Source: Agriotes lineatus (Eukaryota > Arthropoda > Insecta > Coleoptera > Elateridae). From it: 64,000 nucleotides of DNA. Numbering within the stretch: position 1 is the stretch's first letter; every line of letters starts with the position of its first letter. A program made the translations under genes and the position numbers. Where the stretch lies: NCBI GenBank assembly GCA_940337035.1, contig CALNHX010007697.1, positions 1 through 64,000 of the forward strand. The letters are read 5' to 3'. Below are positions 46,433 to 57,540 of the stretch, piece after piece. The notes beneath the pieces were generated by a model. The model did no database searches, was not told the DNA's origin, and saw nothing but the letters and a program-made list of their open reading frames with translations.

Positions 46433-47124
46433 CTGGTGTGATACACGCACACAACTTCCTTTTACAGTGATCTTATAATTAGCCAAAAATTTGATTTAAA
46501 ATTTTTAAGCAATTGTCAAAAATTTCCAAAAATTACAAATTCTACAAAAACGGTACAACATAGAGGGTTAGGTGAAGAGACAATTTTTTTCTAAAATTAT
46601 AAGCTGAATTCAAAAATGTAATAATATACCGGGTGTTATATTTAAATTAGGAGTTAATAAAGAAAATAGAAAAAAAAAACAAATGAAACCCATTTTAGAA
46701 GTATTGAACTGGAAAATCACTTATCCCACTTCAATACACATTAAAAATGTAATAAAAATGTGAAGTTTGAAAAAAATCGTTAGAGCCGGTTTTGAAAACA
46801 TAAAAAAAAACTGAAAAATTACAAGAGTAAACATCTACTTCCGGTTATGCGATTTTCTTCAAAAGCTTGCTGTTGCATCTACATAGTACAAAAAACTTAT
46901 ATTTGAAGTTTCAACGCCATACCTCTTTTCGTTTTTGAGATATTCTGTTCACAGACAGACAGACAGACACACACACAGACACACACACAGACACACAGAC
47001 AGACAGACCAATGAAAAAAATATGTTTTTTGGGATCAGAGGACTCTAAAACGTGAAGATCCGTTGAAAACTCAATTTCGAATTTTTGGGGTAAATCCAAT
47101 ACTTCCTTTATAGTAAAAGGAAGT
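46433..47124 (+). mobile_element. CTGGTG / AAGGAAGT element with CAGACA array, copy in the RTE
   Basis: 692 bp from CTGGTGTGATACACGCACAC to GTAAAAGGAAGT. Subterminal inverted ACTTCCTTTTAC/GTAAAAGGAAGT and an internal (CAGACACACA)n run at 46953-47008. No coding sequence; the SVCVSV-type ORFs are the microsatellite. Confidence 0.75.
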
Positions 47125-47139
47125 AACAAGGCACCAGGA

Positions 47140-47372
47140 AGTTGTACAAGTAGAAGGAACAAATGCAGATAAATTCGAGATAAATATGGGGGTAAAGCAA
47201 GGTGATATAGTATCAGCCACATTATTTAACCTAGTTCTTGAAGGTATAATCAGAAGAGCAGACTTATAAGGTACAATAATTAGTCGCGGAGTGCAGGCAA
47301 TAGCATATGCAGACGATTTAACAATAATTGCCCGGTCCAGAAATGAACTAAGAGAAATTGAATAAGCTGTAA
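47140..47372 (+). pseudogene. RTE reverse transcriptase fragment
   Basis: KFEINMGVKQGDIVSATLFN, then LVLEGIIRRADL, a stop, then RGVQAIAYADDLTIIARS. The YADD motif is intact, but both sides are truncated. Confidence 0.75.
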
Positions 47373-47399
47373 AAGGTCAGCTCACGTAATGCCTCCATC

Positions 47400-48459
47400 G
47401 TGGTTTTGAATGACAACATTTAACCTAAATGCAGTGTTTTAAAAATGTATGTTGAACCCTTTCAATAGTATCTAAATGGACCATGTAAGCTGGTGACTAG
47501 ACCACCGATGCATATTCTAGTATCGATCTCACCAACGAGCAGTACGCACTCTTTACAGAGTCCACCGAGAAAAACTTACAATTACGTGTTACAAATGCGA
47601 GCATTTTTGAAGATTTAACAATGATGATATGAATGTGTTCAATAAATGACGATCTTTCATCAAACAAAACTCCAAAATCTTTGACCGTGGTAACACATTC
47701 TAAAACAATCAACTATATCGTTGATAAACAAGTTAAACAACAGAGGTGAGCAATGGCCGTCCTGAGGTACACCAGATGTTACTTCCAATGCATCAGAGTA
47801 ATAACAGCCGATCTTGACAAATTGCACTTGACCCGACAAAAATCTTCCAATCCACATAACCAAGGCAATATTGAAACCTACATCATACAATTTGCGCAAC
47901 AGTATACCATGATCAACTGAATCAAATGCCTTGGAGAAATCCGTGTAAATACCATATGTTTCTTTGATTCCAAGACATCCAATATCTTTGCCTGTATAAT
48001 ACCAAGTTAGAGACAGTCGATTTACCGGAAGAAAAACATACTGACCTTCTACAATTAGCTCTCTACAAGCCCATGATAGCTGGTCACGCACCATCTCGGG
48101 TGTCTATGCAATTCGACTGCGTCTCGTTGCATAACAACACCCTCGAACTTTAAGCTCGTGTTTTCGCACACGTATCATTAATAATTATTCCAATTCGACC
48201 TAGGATTAAACCTCAAGCTGTTTTCTATAGTGTAATTATAATGTGTCATGCAAATATTAGACGAACGTTTACATTCTGATCTAAGTCTAGAGAATTCCAT
48301 ATAGTTTTTTTTGTAGTGGAACAAAATAAGCAATACCTACAGCAAGACTCTCGTAAGAAATATTAGCGGCAGTATTAATATCATCAACCTGCAAGCAATG
48401 CTCCTAGTCTATTGAAGCAAGATAGTTATAATTTGCATTATTAAAATCATAGTAAAAGC
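47400..48459 (-). pseudogene. LINE fragment related to the 39-43 kb element
   Basis: The minus strand near 48400-48459 reads YYDFNNANYNYLASID, matching YYDFKNADFSSLNYFLAAID of the intact LINE. RT blocks follow: YTDFSKAFDSVDHGILLRKL and EVTSGVPQDGHCSPLLFNLF, then VTTVKDFGVLFDERSSF and SLVRSILEYASVV after a frame shift. The catalytic FADD region is missing. Confidence 0.75.
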
Positions 48460-49412
48460 AGCGTACATAAATCAAACAAGTAGAGACACTCAGTGTCGGT
48501 TCCTTTAATGTCAAAATTCCAATTTGGATGACCTTGAACGACTCCTGGGGGGTACTTTCCGATAGTACTAACTGATGGCGCCACTACTTGATCACATCCA
48601 TAGATATATAAGTACAAGATACGGCGTGCCGTTGATATAGTGTAACAAGACGTACCATCTATTTCTGTCACTCTCAATGCGTGAATTACGTATAGCGCTG
48701 TCCTTTAGAGAGGTACTTGGACTCGCCATTGAGAGAAATTCTGATAAAATACATTTAACTCGTGTTACATGGTGCCAGAAATAGTCTTTTTGGTCTCAAG
48801 ATGCTACAAAATGTAGAAAAGAAGTAATCGTATAAATAAACACAAATTAGAAAACATAACCTCAACAGGTAACACTTGATAACCTCACTCGATGAGGTGT
48901 GGGGGTGTGCAAGATACTCACTCGCTAACGCCTTTGAGTTTTACGGTTGATAATAATAGCCAAAGAGGATATATCCTCTTTGATAATAGCAATCAAAACC
49001 ATTGCTAAAGTTCAATTTTCGAAGAATAAACTGTGAAATTGTATGACACTTCTGACGTTTTCATTTCAAAACTTCAAAATTAAGCGTACGAAACATTGTA
49101 TGAAATACGTCTAAAGGGAGAGAGAAATAAAGTGATATAGGTTAGAATGAAATGGGGGAAGGTACCGAACTCCGTGATATGTTATTTTAAGATTCGACGT
49201 ACGTTTACATGTAGTGAACGTATCCTGTACTAATATATCCATGATCACATCATGATTGGTAGCAGAGCCAGTAACTGGCTCTGATTGGTAGAATTTTGTG
49301 CTGCCATCTGGTAGTCAAGCTTCGAAATACCCCCCGAGTTACTGTCCCAGGCACTCTAGACGGGATTCAACATTTGGCTTGAGTGTCTCTACTTGTTTGA
49401 TGTATGTACGCT
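48460..49412. mobile_element. 953-bp TIR element
   Basis: AGCGTACATAAATCAAACAA at the left and the inverse (TTGTTTGATGTATGTACGCT) at the right, with arms reaching GTAGAGACACTC (about 33 bp). It separates the LINE fragment on the left from the mariner remnant on the right. No coding region recognised inside. Confidence 0.7.
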
Positions 49413-50060
49413 GGTAAAACTATTGATAGTCCAACTTCTCAGCAGTCTGATGTTGTTATTTGTCAAAAACTTGACAGTTTGTTGTGCTGTATGCACGCTT
49501 GCATTGTTATGCTGGACAATGATACATTGTTTTTTCTGATTTCAGCGATAACTTCCAACAAACAATTGAAGTATACCAGTCAGCATTAACTGTCTTTTAA
49601 TCCTATAATGCAACAGTTGCAACATGACCCGTTTCTCCGAAGAAACAAGCAGTCATTTTTTTCGAAATGCTCTGTGAATGCACCACTTTTGTTGGTTTAG
49701 CTTCACTTTGAAACACCCATCCAGTCGATTTCTGTCTAGTTTCAGTCTTATATGAATATATCCGTGTTTTGTCACCTGTTACGATTTACGATGTTATATA
49801 GACAATTTGAACGACCTCCGTCGAACTTTTTTAGTATCGTATTTCCTTGCACCACTTGCCACGTACTTGTTTTTGCGTGTCTTTCAAATTGTGAAGGATT
49901 CAACGACTGCAAAGCTTCCTGACATGCAACTGATCGTGCAAAATTGTATGTATTTGTTTCGCCACAATGCCTTCGGGTGCGTCTATCTCACTATGTTATA
50001 TGCTGATCTGCTAAAATCGTTTCACACAGAGCATTGATAAATCTATGAAACCTGTGATAA
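49413..50060 (-). pseudogene. mariner-like transposase remnant 2
   Basis: Minus-strand fragments match the order of mariner transposases: GNTILKKFDGGRSNCLYNIV, WMGVSK, FEKNDCLFLRRNGS (the ACFFGKTG block), VYFNCLLEVIAEIRKN and SLSSITMQAC. Stops and small indels occur throughout. Confidence 0.6.
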
Positions 50061-50179
50061 TAACTTCTTGGCAACGAGTTGCGTTAAGATGCATTTAACA
50101 GCACTACTGTTGTTAAGAAAAATAACATACCGATACTTTGTTAGCTTTTAATCACATGTTGGCAGTACTGACGTAAATT

Positions 50180-50310
50180 GTGGGTGGCACTGTCACTCTA
50201 TGTCAAATTTGATGTTCCTAGGTTATGGTTTGTTTGTTATTTGACACAGACTGACTCAAAACTTAACCTGCTAATCTCAAATTTAACATAACCTGACAGT
50301 GGTACCAACA
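50180..50310. repeat. 130-bp hairpin MITE, copy 2
   Basis: GGGTGGCACTGTCACTCTAT ... GACAGTGGTACCAAC, with GTCAAATTTGATG and AACCTGCTAATCTC in the arms. More mismatches than copy 3. Confidence 0.7.
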
Positions 50311-50356
50311 ATATAGTATTCAGTGACTTATGGTTTTTATCTTACTAGTGATACCA

Positions 50357-50644
50357 CCACAGCTATAGCAGATATATCGAGAGATCCAAAAAAAACTGTT
50401 CCTCAGCGGGCTGTGGAAATTCAACGTATGAATAATATGTTGGTGACACTGTACGTCAATGTCAAATTCGAGGTTATTAGGTTAGGTTTTCCGTCAGTTA
50501 TGACACAAAATGACGCAAATCCTAACCTGCTAACCTCGAATTTGACATTGACGTACAGTGTCACCAACATATTATTCAAACGTTGAATTTCCACAGCCCG
50601 CTGAGGAACAGTTTTTTTTGGATCTCTCGATATGTCTCGCTGTT
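50357..50644. repeat. 288-bp near-perfect palindrome containing hairpin copy 3
   Basis: The outer arms (ATCGAGAGATCC, an A run, CTGTTCCTCAGCGGGCTGTG) and the inner hairpin 50439-50568 (GTTGGTGACACTGTACGTCA) share one centre near 50500. Outer and inner parts therefore form one inverted repeat with very few mismatches. The ORF at 50323-50586 is a by-product. Confidence 0.85.
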
Positions 50645-50861
50645 GTAAGTATCATTAATAAAAAATTTTCTTATTTCTTGAAAAAAATTAGTATTTTAGG
50701 ATAAAATAAACCGTGTTACGTTATACGGAATGTTATCTGCTTTCTACATTACTCGAGAATTATAAAGAACTCGCTCCTAACGTCGCTCATTCATTCAAAC
50801 TATTCTTTCGTAATGTAAAAAGCTTGATAACGTTACTTGCATCGTAAATTACTATTACGCT

Positions 50862-51780
50862 GGGTTGCATAGCTCAGTGGTTAAGCATTCTGGCTACTGA
50901 TCTAAGGGTCAGGAGTTCGATACTCGATCCCGGTAAGGTTTTTAAATAATAAAAATCTGGTGTGATACACTCACACAACTTCCTTTTACAGTGATCTTAT
51001 AATTAGTCAAAAATTTAATTTTTAATTTTTAAGCATTTGTCAAAAATTTTCAAAAATTACGAATTCTACAAAAACGGTACAAAATAGAGCGTTAGTTGAA
51101 GAGACAAATTTTCTCTAAAATCTTAAGCAGAATTCAAAAATGTAATAATATACCGGGTGTTCCATTTAAAATAGGAGTTAATAATAAAAATAAAAAAAAA
51201 AACAAAAGAAACCCACTTTAGAAGTTTTCAACTGGAAAATCACCTATCTCACGTCAATGCACATTAAAAATGTAATAAAAATGTAAAGTTTGAAAAAAAT
51301 CGTTAGAGCCGTTTTTGAAAAAATCGAAAAAAACTGAAAAATCACAAGAGTAAACACCTACTTCCGGTTATGCGATTTTCTTCAAAAGCTTGCTGTCTCA
51401 TCTACATAGTACACAAAACTTATATATGAAGTTTCAACGCCATACCTCTTTTCGTTTTTGAGATATTCTGTTCACAGACAGACACACAGACACACAGACA
51501 GACAGACAGACACACAGACAGACAGACACACAGACCAATGAAAAAAAATATGTTTTTTGGGATCAGGGGACCCTAAAACGTGAAGATCTGTTGAAAACTC
51601 AATTTCGAATTTTTGGGGTGAATCCAATACTTCCTTTATCGTAAAAGGAAGTAAAAAATGCGGATGAAAACCTCTACAAAATTCCATCATTCGGAAGTGC
51701 ATGCCTAGACCTTGTCCATGGAGTTGGCAAAAAGGCTTACTCCCCACAACAAATACTAACTAATACTAACGTTATTTACA
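50862..51780 (+). mobile_element. tRNA-derived SINE split by another element
   Basis: The head has a canonical box A (TAGCTCAGTGG, 50870-50880) and a box B-like GAGTTCGATAC (50913-50923). The body resumes at 51657 with GCGGATGAAAACCTCTACAA and ends near CCCCACAACAAATACTAACT. The 14591-14934 copy reads across the interruption (TTTTTAAAAATAAAAATATG). Confidence 0.8.
50957..51652 (+). mobile_element. CTGGTG / AAGGAAGT element with CAGACA array, copy in the SINE
   Basis: 696 bp, the same ends as 46433-47124, with a (CAGACACACAGACA)n run at 51475-51535. AAAAAT lies on both sides, a possible 6-bp target duplication. Confidence 0.8.
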
Positions 51781-53580
51781 GCAAGGTCCTACTTAATAAA
51801 TCATAACCTCTTTTTATAGCAAAATTTCTTAGTTTTCTCTCATTACCATCCCTTATTTTTTAAAAATTTTAATTTATTGGTATATTAGCTACTTCTTGAG
51901 TGTGTTTTTTTATTGCACAGTTTAGCGTTCAATGACTTGTTCGTCACCTTGCGTCCAATGTTTTAACCATGTCTGTCTTATCAAATTTTTCTATTGGATC
52001 ATTGCTTCACATTCATTATAAAACCATTCCTGCTGTTTTTTTTTCGTCGTGAATCCTATTACTTGTTCTGCTGTGCTCTTCTTGAGCTTTTTCAGAGTTC
52101 TCAAATTCTCTATTTCTTGTTTGAAATTTCTCTATGGTGGTTTTTATTACAAAAAAATAAACAATCTGTGAAAAGCCAAAATAATCTTCGAAATTTATTG
52201 AAAAAGAAAACAAGATCATTTTGAATAAAATAAACTGCCAAAACAAAATGATGATTAGTAATCCACGAAAATTTTATGCTCTACAGATGTCCTTTTATCT
52301 TGTTGCATAATCTTTCTCTTTTAACGAAATATTTTATTGATTTTTATGCTGTGTGGCAGTTATATTGGGCACACTGTATATACTTCATTGCTTTTAATGT
52401 ATTTTATGTAAACTGTGTTATGGTCAGAATGCGTTCATACGTTTACAGGTCATTGAGCACGGTCTGGTTAATTTTGGAGTCTATGGCGCATGTTTTGAAC
52501 TTCACACGTGCTCTTGCTTGTCGTGATTCGCTCTCTTCATTGCATGCTACGATTCCAAACAATTAAGTTTCTATTTTGGCTCGCCCAGAGTTGAGCGGGC
52601 TTTTTTAGTTAGTTATGCTGTAGCGGTTTAATGCTACTCTGGTGACTAAGAGACAAATTCCTCTTGCATCAATCTGACGGATTCTGGATAGCAAGCTGTT
52701 GGAATTCATTTGGCATGTGACCCAGATTTGGGCTGCAAGTAGGAGTCCCAAATAACCCCCGGATGTTAATGTAAAGTTCGCACAGTTCTATGTGCACGTG
52801 GCGTCCTTGAGCCAATTGCAGCGTGAGCCCGTAGTTCTCCTACCGGGCTGTACGTGTACCGTTCTAGTGGGGCTAGGTGCTCAATGAAAGAGCTTATGTA
52901 ACGGGTGTTGTTTCCATTTCTTTTAACACCATTTGAATGCTGTGTACAGTGATCCTGTGGCTCTAAGTACCTTTGCCTTGCTGCACTGGTTTGGCAGTCC
53001 TGCCTGGATCCCCTCAGAATCCCATGGGTTCTACATTTGTTATTGAACTCTTGCTGCCTATCGCAGTTTGCTTAACAATCTCCATGGTACCCTTCAGGAC
53101 CCATTTGAACGAGTAAACTAGTATGATTAATAATTTTCATCCTCGGAGTTTGTGTTTCAAGGTGCACCTTATTTTTGTATATATTTATAGAATAATCACC
53201 TGTACTGCGTACCTACTGGCTTGTATGCAATTTATTTTCTGTGATTATACATTGATATTATTACGTCGTCTTGTTTGTGTTACTGCCACCTGGTTATTTT
53301 GTGTGCTTTCTTTGAGAGTATTGTGCTTCTTTTGAGTTTATGAATTCTTTGATACCTGGATTCACTTGTTATTATTTAAAGATTTGTTGGTGCCCGTCTT
53401 TGCGATTTAATGAACTTTATTACTTATAATGAACTGCAAATCGTTTCCATAGAGGTAGTCTGGGTAGTCTGTATCCACATAGTCACTTGATTTTGAGAGA
53501 ATTAGCCGACGAACCAAAATCTGCTATCAACTATCAACCGTAATTTTTGGCCAAGATCTATATCCTTAACACAGTTCTAA
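51781..53580. other. Unassigned region
   Basis: No convincing ORF. 52560-53100 is less AT-rich than its neighbours (GGCTCGCCCAGAGTTGAGCG, GCCCGTAGTTCTCCTACCGG) and may be an untranslated part of a retroelement; I could not identify it. Confidence 0.35.
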
Positions 53581-53768
53581 CTGCCGGTCTTATAAAGGCC
53601 ACTAATCTGACGTTAACTTTAATTCGCTGTTAAAATAAACAAAAGCGCATCAAAACGTCAGTGCTTATGACATTTTATTCAATAGTAAACAAATTTTGAT
53701 GCGCTTCTGTTTATTTTAACAGCGAATTAAAGTTAACGTCAGATTAGTGGCCTTTATAAGACCGGCAG
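53581..53768. repeat. 188-bp hairpin MITE, near-perfect copy
   Basis: CTGCCGGTCTTATAAAGGCC opens the left arm and its inverse closes the right one. I counted one mismatch in the outer 75 bp of the arms. A diverged copy is at 58611-58796. Confidence 0.85.
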
Positions 53769-54013
53769 TAATAAGTGTTGTAAATTTAATCGTATTTGTA
53801 GTAATAATTGAAACCAAGCCAAATAAAACATCTTAGTTTCCTCCACAAAGATTCATTGAATACTAAATTGAATGGGTTGGCATTGGTGACATGTTTTGAA
53901 ACCAATACACTTCATCTTCAGGCCAAAATGTAGTTGCATGCAAAGCTTCAACGCTGAAAGCACATGTGTACATTGTTAAAATAATGAAACCCTTAACGTA
54001 TTGTTTTTCATAG

Positions 54014-54893
54014 GAGCTCCAGCTGATAGATGCTCTTGATGGTGTAGCCAATGTCTATGAGATACCAGTGGATGTGGGAGAAAAAAGTATCCCCATCTCT
54101 AATGAGCGAATGAGTGCCCCCCTATCGCTGTTTCAAAAGTTCGAGCATTCCAGAGCAGCCAGTGTCTATGAGATACCAGTGGATGTGGGAGAAATAAGTA
54201 TCCCCATCTCTAATGAACGAATGAGTGCCCCCCTATCGCTGTTTGAAAAGTTCGAGCAATCCACAGCAGCCAGTGTCGATGAGATACCAGTGGATGTGGG
54301 AGAAATAAGTATCCTCATCTCTAATGAACGAATGAGTGTCCCCCTATCGCTGTTTGAAAAGTTCGAGCATTCCAGAGCAGCCAGTGTCTATGAGATACCA
54401 GTGGATGTGGGAGAAATAAGTATCCCCATCTCTAATGAACGAATGAGTGCCCCCCTATCGCTGTTTGAAAAGTTCGAGCAATCCACAGCAGCCAGTGTTG
54501 ATGAGATACCAGTGGATATGGGAGAAATAAGTATCCTCATCTCTAATGAACGAATGAGTGTCCCCCTATCGCTGTTTGAAAAGTTTGAGCAATCTTATTG
54601 GGCACAGCTGGAAGCCCAGAAGCGGGAGAAAATGCGTTTCCTGCCACTACAGAGAGAGATGTTAGATTACAATCACAAATCATGCATAGTGACGCGAATT
54701 GACTACAAGAAGTCTGTTGATGGGACAAACACTTCCAGTAAACTGCCGAAGAATTTCAGTGGTTCAAATTCGTTACATGCTGATGGTTTATCTATGTTAA
54801 ATTTAAGAAGTGAACAAATAGACAACCCTAGTGCTTCTAGCTTTCCGTCTCCGACTAGTTGTGTTCCCCCGGCTGTTAATCTGTTCAATTCAG
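54014..54893 (+). CDS. Long internal exon with five 37-residue tandem repeats, unknown gene
   Basis: An open frame lies between a good acceptor (CGTATTGTTTTTCATAG) and a good donor (CAG/GTATGT), 880 nt, phase 0 in and phase 1 out. It encodes ELQLIDALDGVAN, then five repeats of the form VYEIPVDVGEISIPISNERM-SAPLSLFEKFEQSTAAS, starting at 54053, 54164, 54275, 54386 and 54497. After these come YWAQLEAQKREKMRFLPLQR, EMLDYNHKSC and a Ser/Pro-rich tail to NLFNS. The repeat may have grown from one ancestral IPVDVGE...LFEKFEQSYWAQ copy. No family recognised; neither neighbouring exon could be identified. The codon-level constancy and splice borders argue for a real gene, or a recently coding one. Confidence 0.55.
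54053..54607 (+). repeat. 5 x 111-bp coding tandem repeat with 222-bp higher order
   Basis: Exact 111-bp spacing. Units 2 and 4 match each other, and 3 matches 5 (SILISNERMSVP version). The last duplication therefore copied a two-unit block. Confidence 0.85.
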
Positions 54894-55806
54894 GTATGTT
54901 TGGAACATCTATTGTGATGACATGTTAATATTGTACTATGGAAAGTAATTCAAAATATTTAATTAATAGAATGTAATTCCTACTGATTTTTTCAGTGCTT
55001 TTGAAATAGTTAGGTAATAATTGAGAGAATAACTAGCATAGTGCTGATAAAAATAGTAGACAGCATTTTATAGAGAATTTGGTAAAGTTATACTCTTGGT
55101 TTTGTTTCTGAAAACCGTTAATTGCATTATAATAGGCATAAACTTCTTAAAAAGTATACCATATCTTTCTTTTATTAAAGTAGTTACCATCGGATGATGG
55201 CAATGTGGTCAAAAGCATTGAAAATCTCTACTTTTTGGGGTGCCTTAGAGGTTTGATCCTGCCTAGTTTATTTTGCAATGAGGAGGATCAATTCAGTTTT
55301 GCACAAGCACTTTAGAAAGATACGAACTTCCAATTTTCTGAGATCTCAAAAGAAAAATTATGAGGCACTGTCTGTCATAGTTTTTAAAAATCGGGTTTCT
55401 TTTGAAATAAGCTTTTGGCAGATGGATACTGTAACGCCACGTTTATGGAGGCCCTATCCTACCTTACTTTAAATTTTAATTGCTCTTTGTTTGCTAGCTA
55501 ACTCGGTCGTCAATGCACAAGACACGTTTCTTCCCTTAGGGTGGCTATAGGATGGTCAATACAGCTTTGCTGTGAGCCAGCCTGGTTTACACCTATAATC
55601 CTGAAAATAAACACTAACCCCACTAGAAATAAAAGCCAGGCTGCTTACATAAACTTCATCTTACTCTATATGAAGGTATACATACATACATAATCAATAC
55701 ATAAATCCCTTATACTGTTTACACAGTGTCGGGGTGCCGGATGCTGTTGAGGGTATGTGCATTTTTAAATTCGGCGGAGGTACTTGAGGTAGTGGAGCCT
55801 GTCTAA
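54894..55806. other. Region after the repeat exon
   Basis: AT-rich intron-like sequence with no further exon I can support. 55550-55640 has CAGCCTGG twice, once inverted. Confidence 0.35.
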
Positions 55807-55925
55807 GCTAGGACACTACGCCTGCTCTCCACATGTTCACCCGTCCAAGTACTGACCAAGCAGACTGGAGCTTAACTTTTACAAGTACCATGAGATGTGC
55901 AACACCCCTCGGCTGTACTGCCGGC
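55807..55925 (-). pseudogene. 5S rRNA-like sequence (degenerate 5S gene or SINE3 head)
   Basis: Read on the minus strand, the 119 bp has the length and order of 5S rRNA. It starts GGCCGGCAGTACAGCCGAGG. About 48 nt on comes AAGTTAAGCT, and after the same 16-nt gap as in 5S comes GTACTTGGACGGGTGAAC. The internal control region is recognisable. The first half has diverged, so it is not a working 5S gene. Confidence 0.6.
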
Positions 55926-57140
55926 CATACATACATATATTTGGTTTGGGAAGACTAGGGCTTTTCGGATCCGTCGAGTCCGGGTAGTATGAAGTCGGAC
56001 CCGTCGAGTCCCAAGTCCGGGTTCAGATCCACTGTATCAAATAACTTGCTTGTAAAGAGTAATCTGGTTTCCTCTTTGCACGTTCAATGCTAAAATGGAT
56101 TGGCCCAACTTGAAGCTGATGTAGCCGCTTTCTGCTGGAAATTATCTGGACCTCGGAGATGCTTTCCAAGGTTGCACTTCACTCTGAAAGCTGTTGTCAG
56201 CCCCAAAAGCTACCAAAGCAAGCCACCGTGTACCTCACTATTGCACCACCAATCTCAAGCGTCGGCCTTATCTTGTCGGACCTCTGCTCCGTGTGACAAC
56301 TTGTTCGCGAATGTCTGTTTTAGCGCCAACACTTATCACATCCATTCTAATAATAGACGCAATCGATGTGCCTTACAGCTAAGCGTGCAAACTCACTTGG
56401 CGCGCTTTTTAAATACACTCTTAACATGCTACAATATAAAAACTACAGCACAGCTCTACGCTAGTGTGTTTAAATATTAGGCAGCGCTATGGTGAAACGA
56501 GTCAGGCCCATTACAATACATTGTTTAAGATATCGAGACTTACCTAAGGCAAAGTTTCTATCGCTCTTACGACTTCTCTTAAATTTCATTCATAAAAATT
56601 AGGTAGGTTATACTGTCGTACCCGTGAGTTTTACAATGGCACTGAACATATAGAGTTGATTAATAGAAGGAGTAAAATTGTAATATTTTCATGAAACACT
56701 TATTTTTGTATCTCTTATCTTCTCCCCTGTTTGAAATGGACTGCTAGACCTTATACAATTTTTATTTTACTACAGAAGGTCTTTCTAGTGGGGGGTAAAT
56801 GTGGAATTCTCGCCCACCGTCTGTCTTATTCCTCACGAAACAGCATATTTGCCTTTGTCTCACGTATAAGAAATTGAAATCGCTGAGAAGTAATTAGCTA
56901 GAAAAATTTACCTTTCGCTGTCGTAATAATAATAATGATAAATCGTTTATTTTGCAAATTTATAAAAGAGCTGAATACAGTTTATAAAATTGGTTAGCCG
57001 TAACATTTTAGTAAATACACTTAAACGAATTCAAACGTGAGATATTACAATAAATATTTAGTACAAAACAGGCTAGTTAGTTATAACAAACAAAAACAGA
57101 TGTTTTTTTAAAGTGAATGGATTTTTAAGTTTTTTTACTC
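55926..57140. other. Unassigned region
   Basis: Includes a GTCGAGTCC-type duplication (55975-56020) and an AAT-rich LINE-like tail at 56929-56970. The ORF at 56100-56480 has no features supporting a gene. Confidence 0.35.
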
Positions 57141-57186
57141 GGACACGATTTATTTATATATTTTAGAGACTGGCAACTAAAACTTT

Positions 57187-57429
57187 TTAAAAAAATGGTT
57201 CACTGCGATGTACAGAGACACTCACAGTTTCTGCACTATGCCTTAATTTGAGTGGGTGGTTTGTCTCATGAAAGTCAATTATATCAAACAAGTAGTTTGG
57301 TTCTCCAGTTTTGTATATCATACAACATAGATGTACGCAACGTCTTCCTACTTGCTTGAGTTGTTGGCCAATGTGATCTCTCCATGATACGTAACGAGCA
57401 AATGGAACATGGACCGTAAATTGTGTCAT
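57187..57429 (-). CDS. Small intronless gene, 80 residues, unknown
   Basis: ATG at 57429, stop at 57187. It encodes MTQFTVHVPFARYVSWRDHI ... CVHLCCMIYKTGEPNYLFDI ... HSAETVSVSVHRSEPFF. It is the first ATG downstream of an Inr at about 57545, and no other ATG lies between. AATAAA sits at 57149-57154 (minus strand), 33 nt past the stop. The residue mix looks like a folded cytosolic protein, with three close cysteines and no signal peptide. No family recognised. An alternative is that it is the last exon of a spliced gene: TTTTCATCACAG at 57457-57468 would be an acceptor in frame. Confidence 0.45.
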   Translation of the reverse strand: MTQFTVHVPFARYVSWRDHIGQQLKQVGRRCVHLCCMIYKTGEPNYLFDIIDFHETNHPLKLRHSAETVSVSVHRSEPFF

Positions 57430-57540
57430 ATATTTGTTATCCTGAATACGAGTTGCTGCTGTGATGAAAATAATTACAAGCACAAAGCGCGAGTGATTAA
57501 TTTCCAAAAACAGCAGCAACAAGTAATGAATGAATGACGA

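Larger units (their letters stand above)
44500..47380 (+). mobile_element. RTE-clade LINE remnant, interrupted
   Basis: ORF1-like, endonuclease and reverse transcriptase pieces follow in order on the plus strand. A 692-bp element is inserted at 46433-47124. The reverse transcriptase is largely deleted around that insertion. Confidence 0.75.

Noticed and set aside
46911..47222. ORF with SVCVSVCVSV repeats (also 51472-51747)
   Set aside because: Translation of the CAGACA microsatellite inside the dispersed element, not a protein gene.
50323..50586. 87-codon plus-strand ORF
   Set aside because: Lies wholly across the 288-bp palindrome, so it is an inverted-repeat by-product.
50862..50945. tRNA-like sequence with good box A and a box B
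   Set aside because: No acceptor stem pairing and no proper anticodon arm; the body continues as a SINE shared with 14591-14934.
52585..52615. GC-rich inverted motif followed by six T, like a bacterial terminator
   Set aside because: The stem does not pair properly and the context is nuclear insect DNA.
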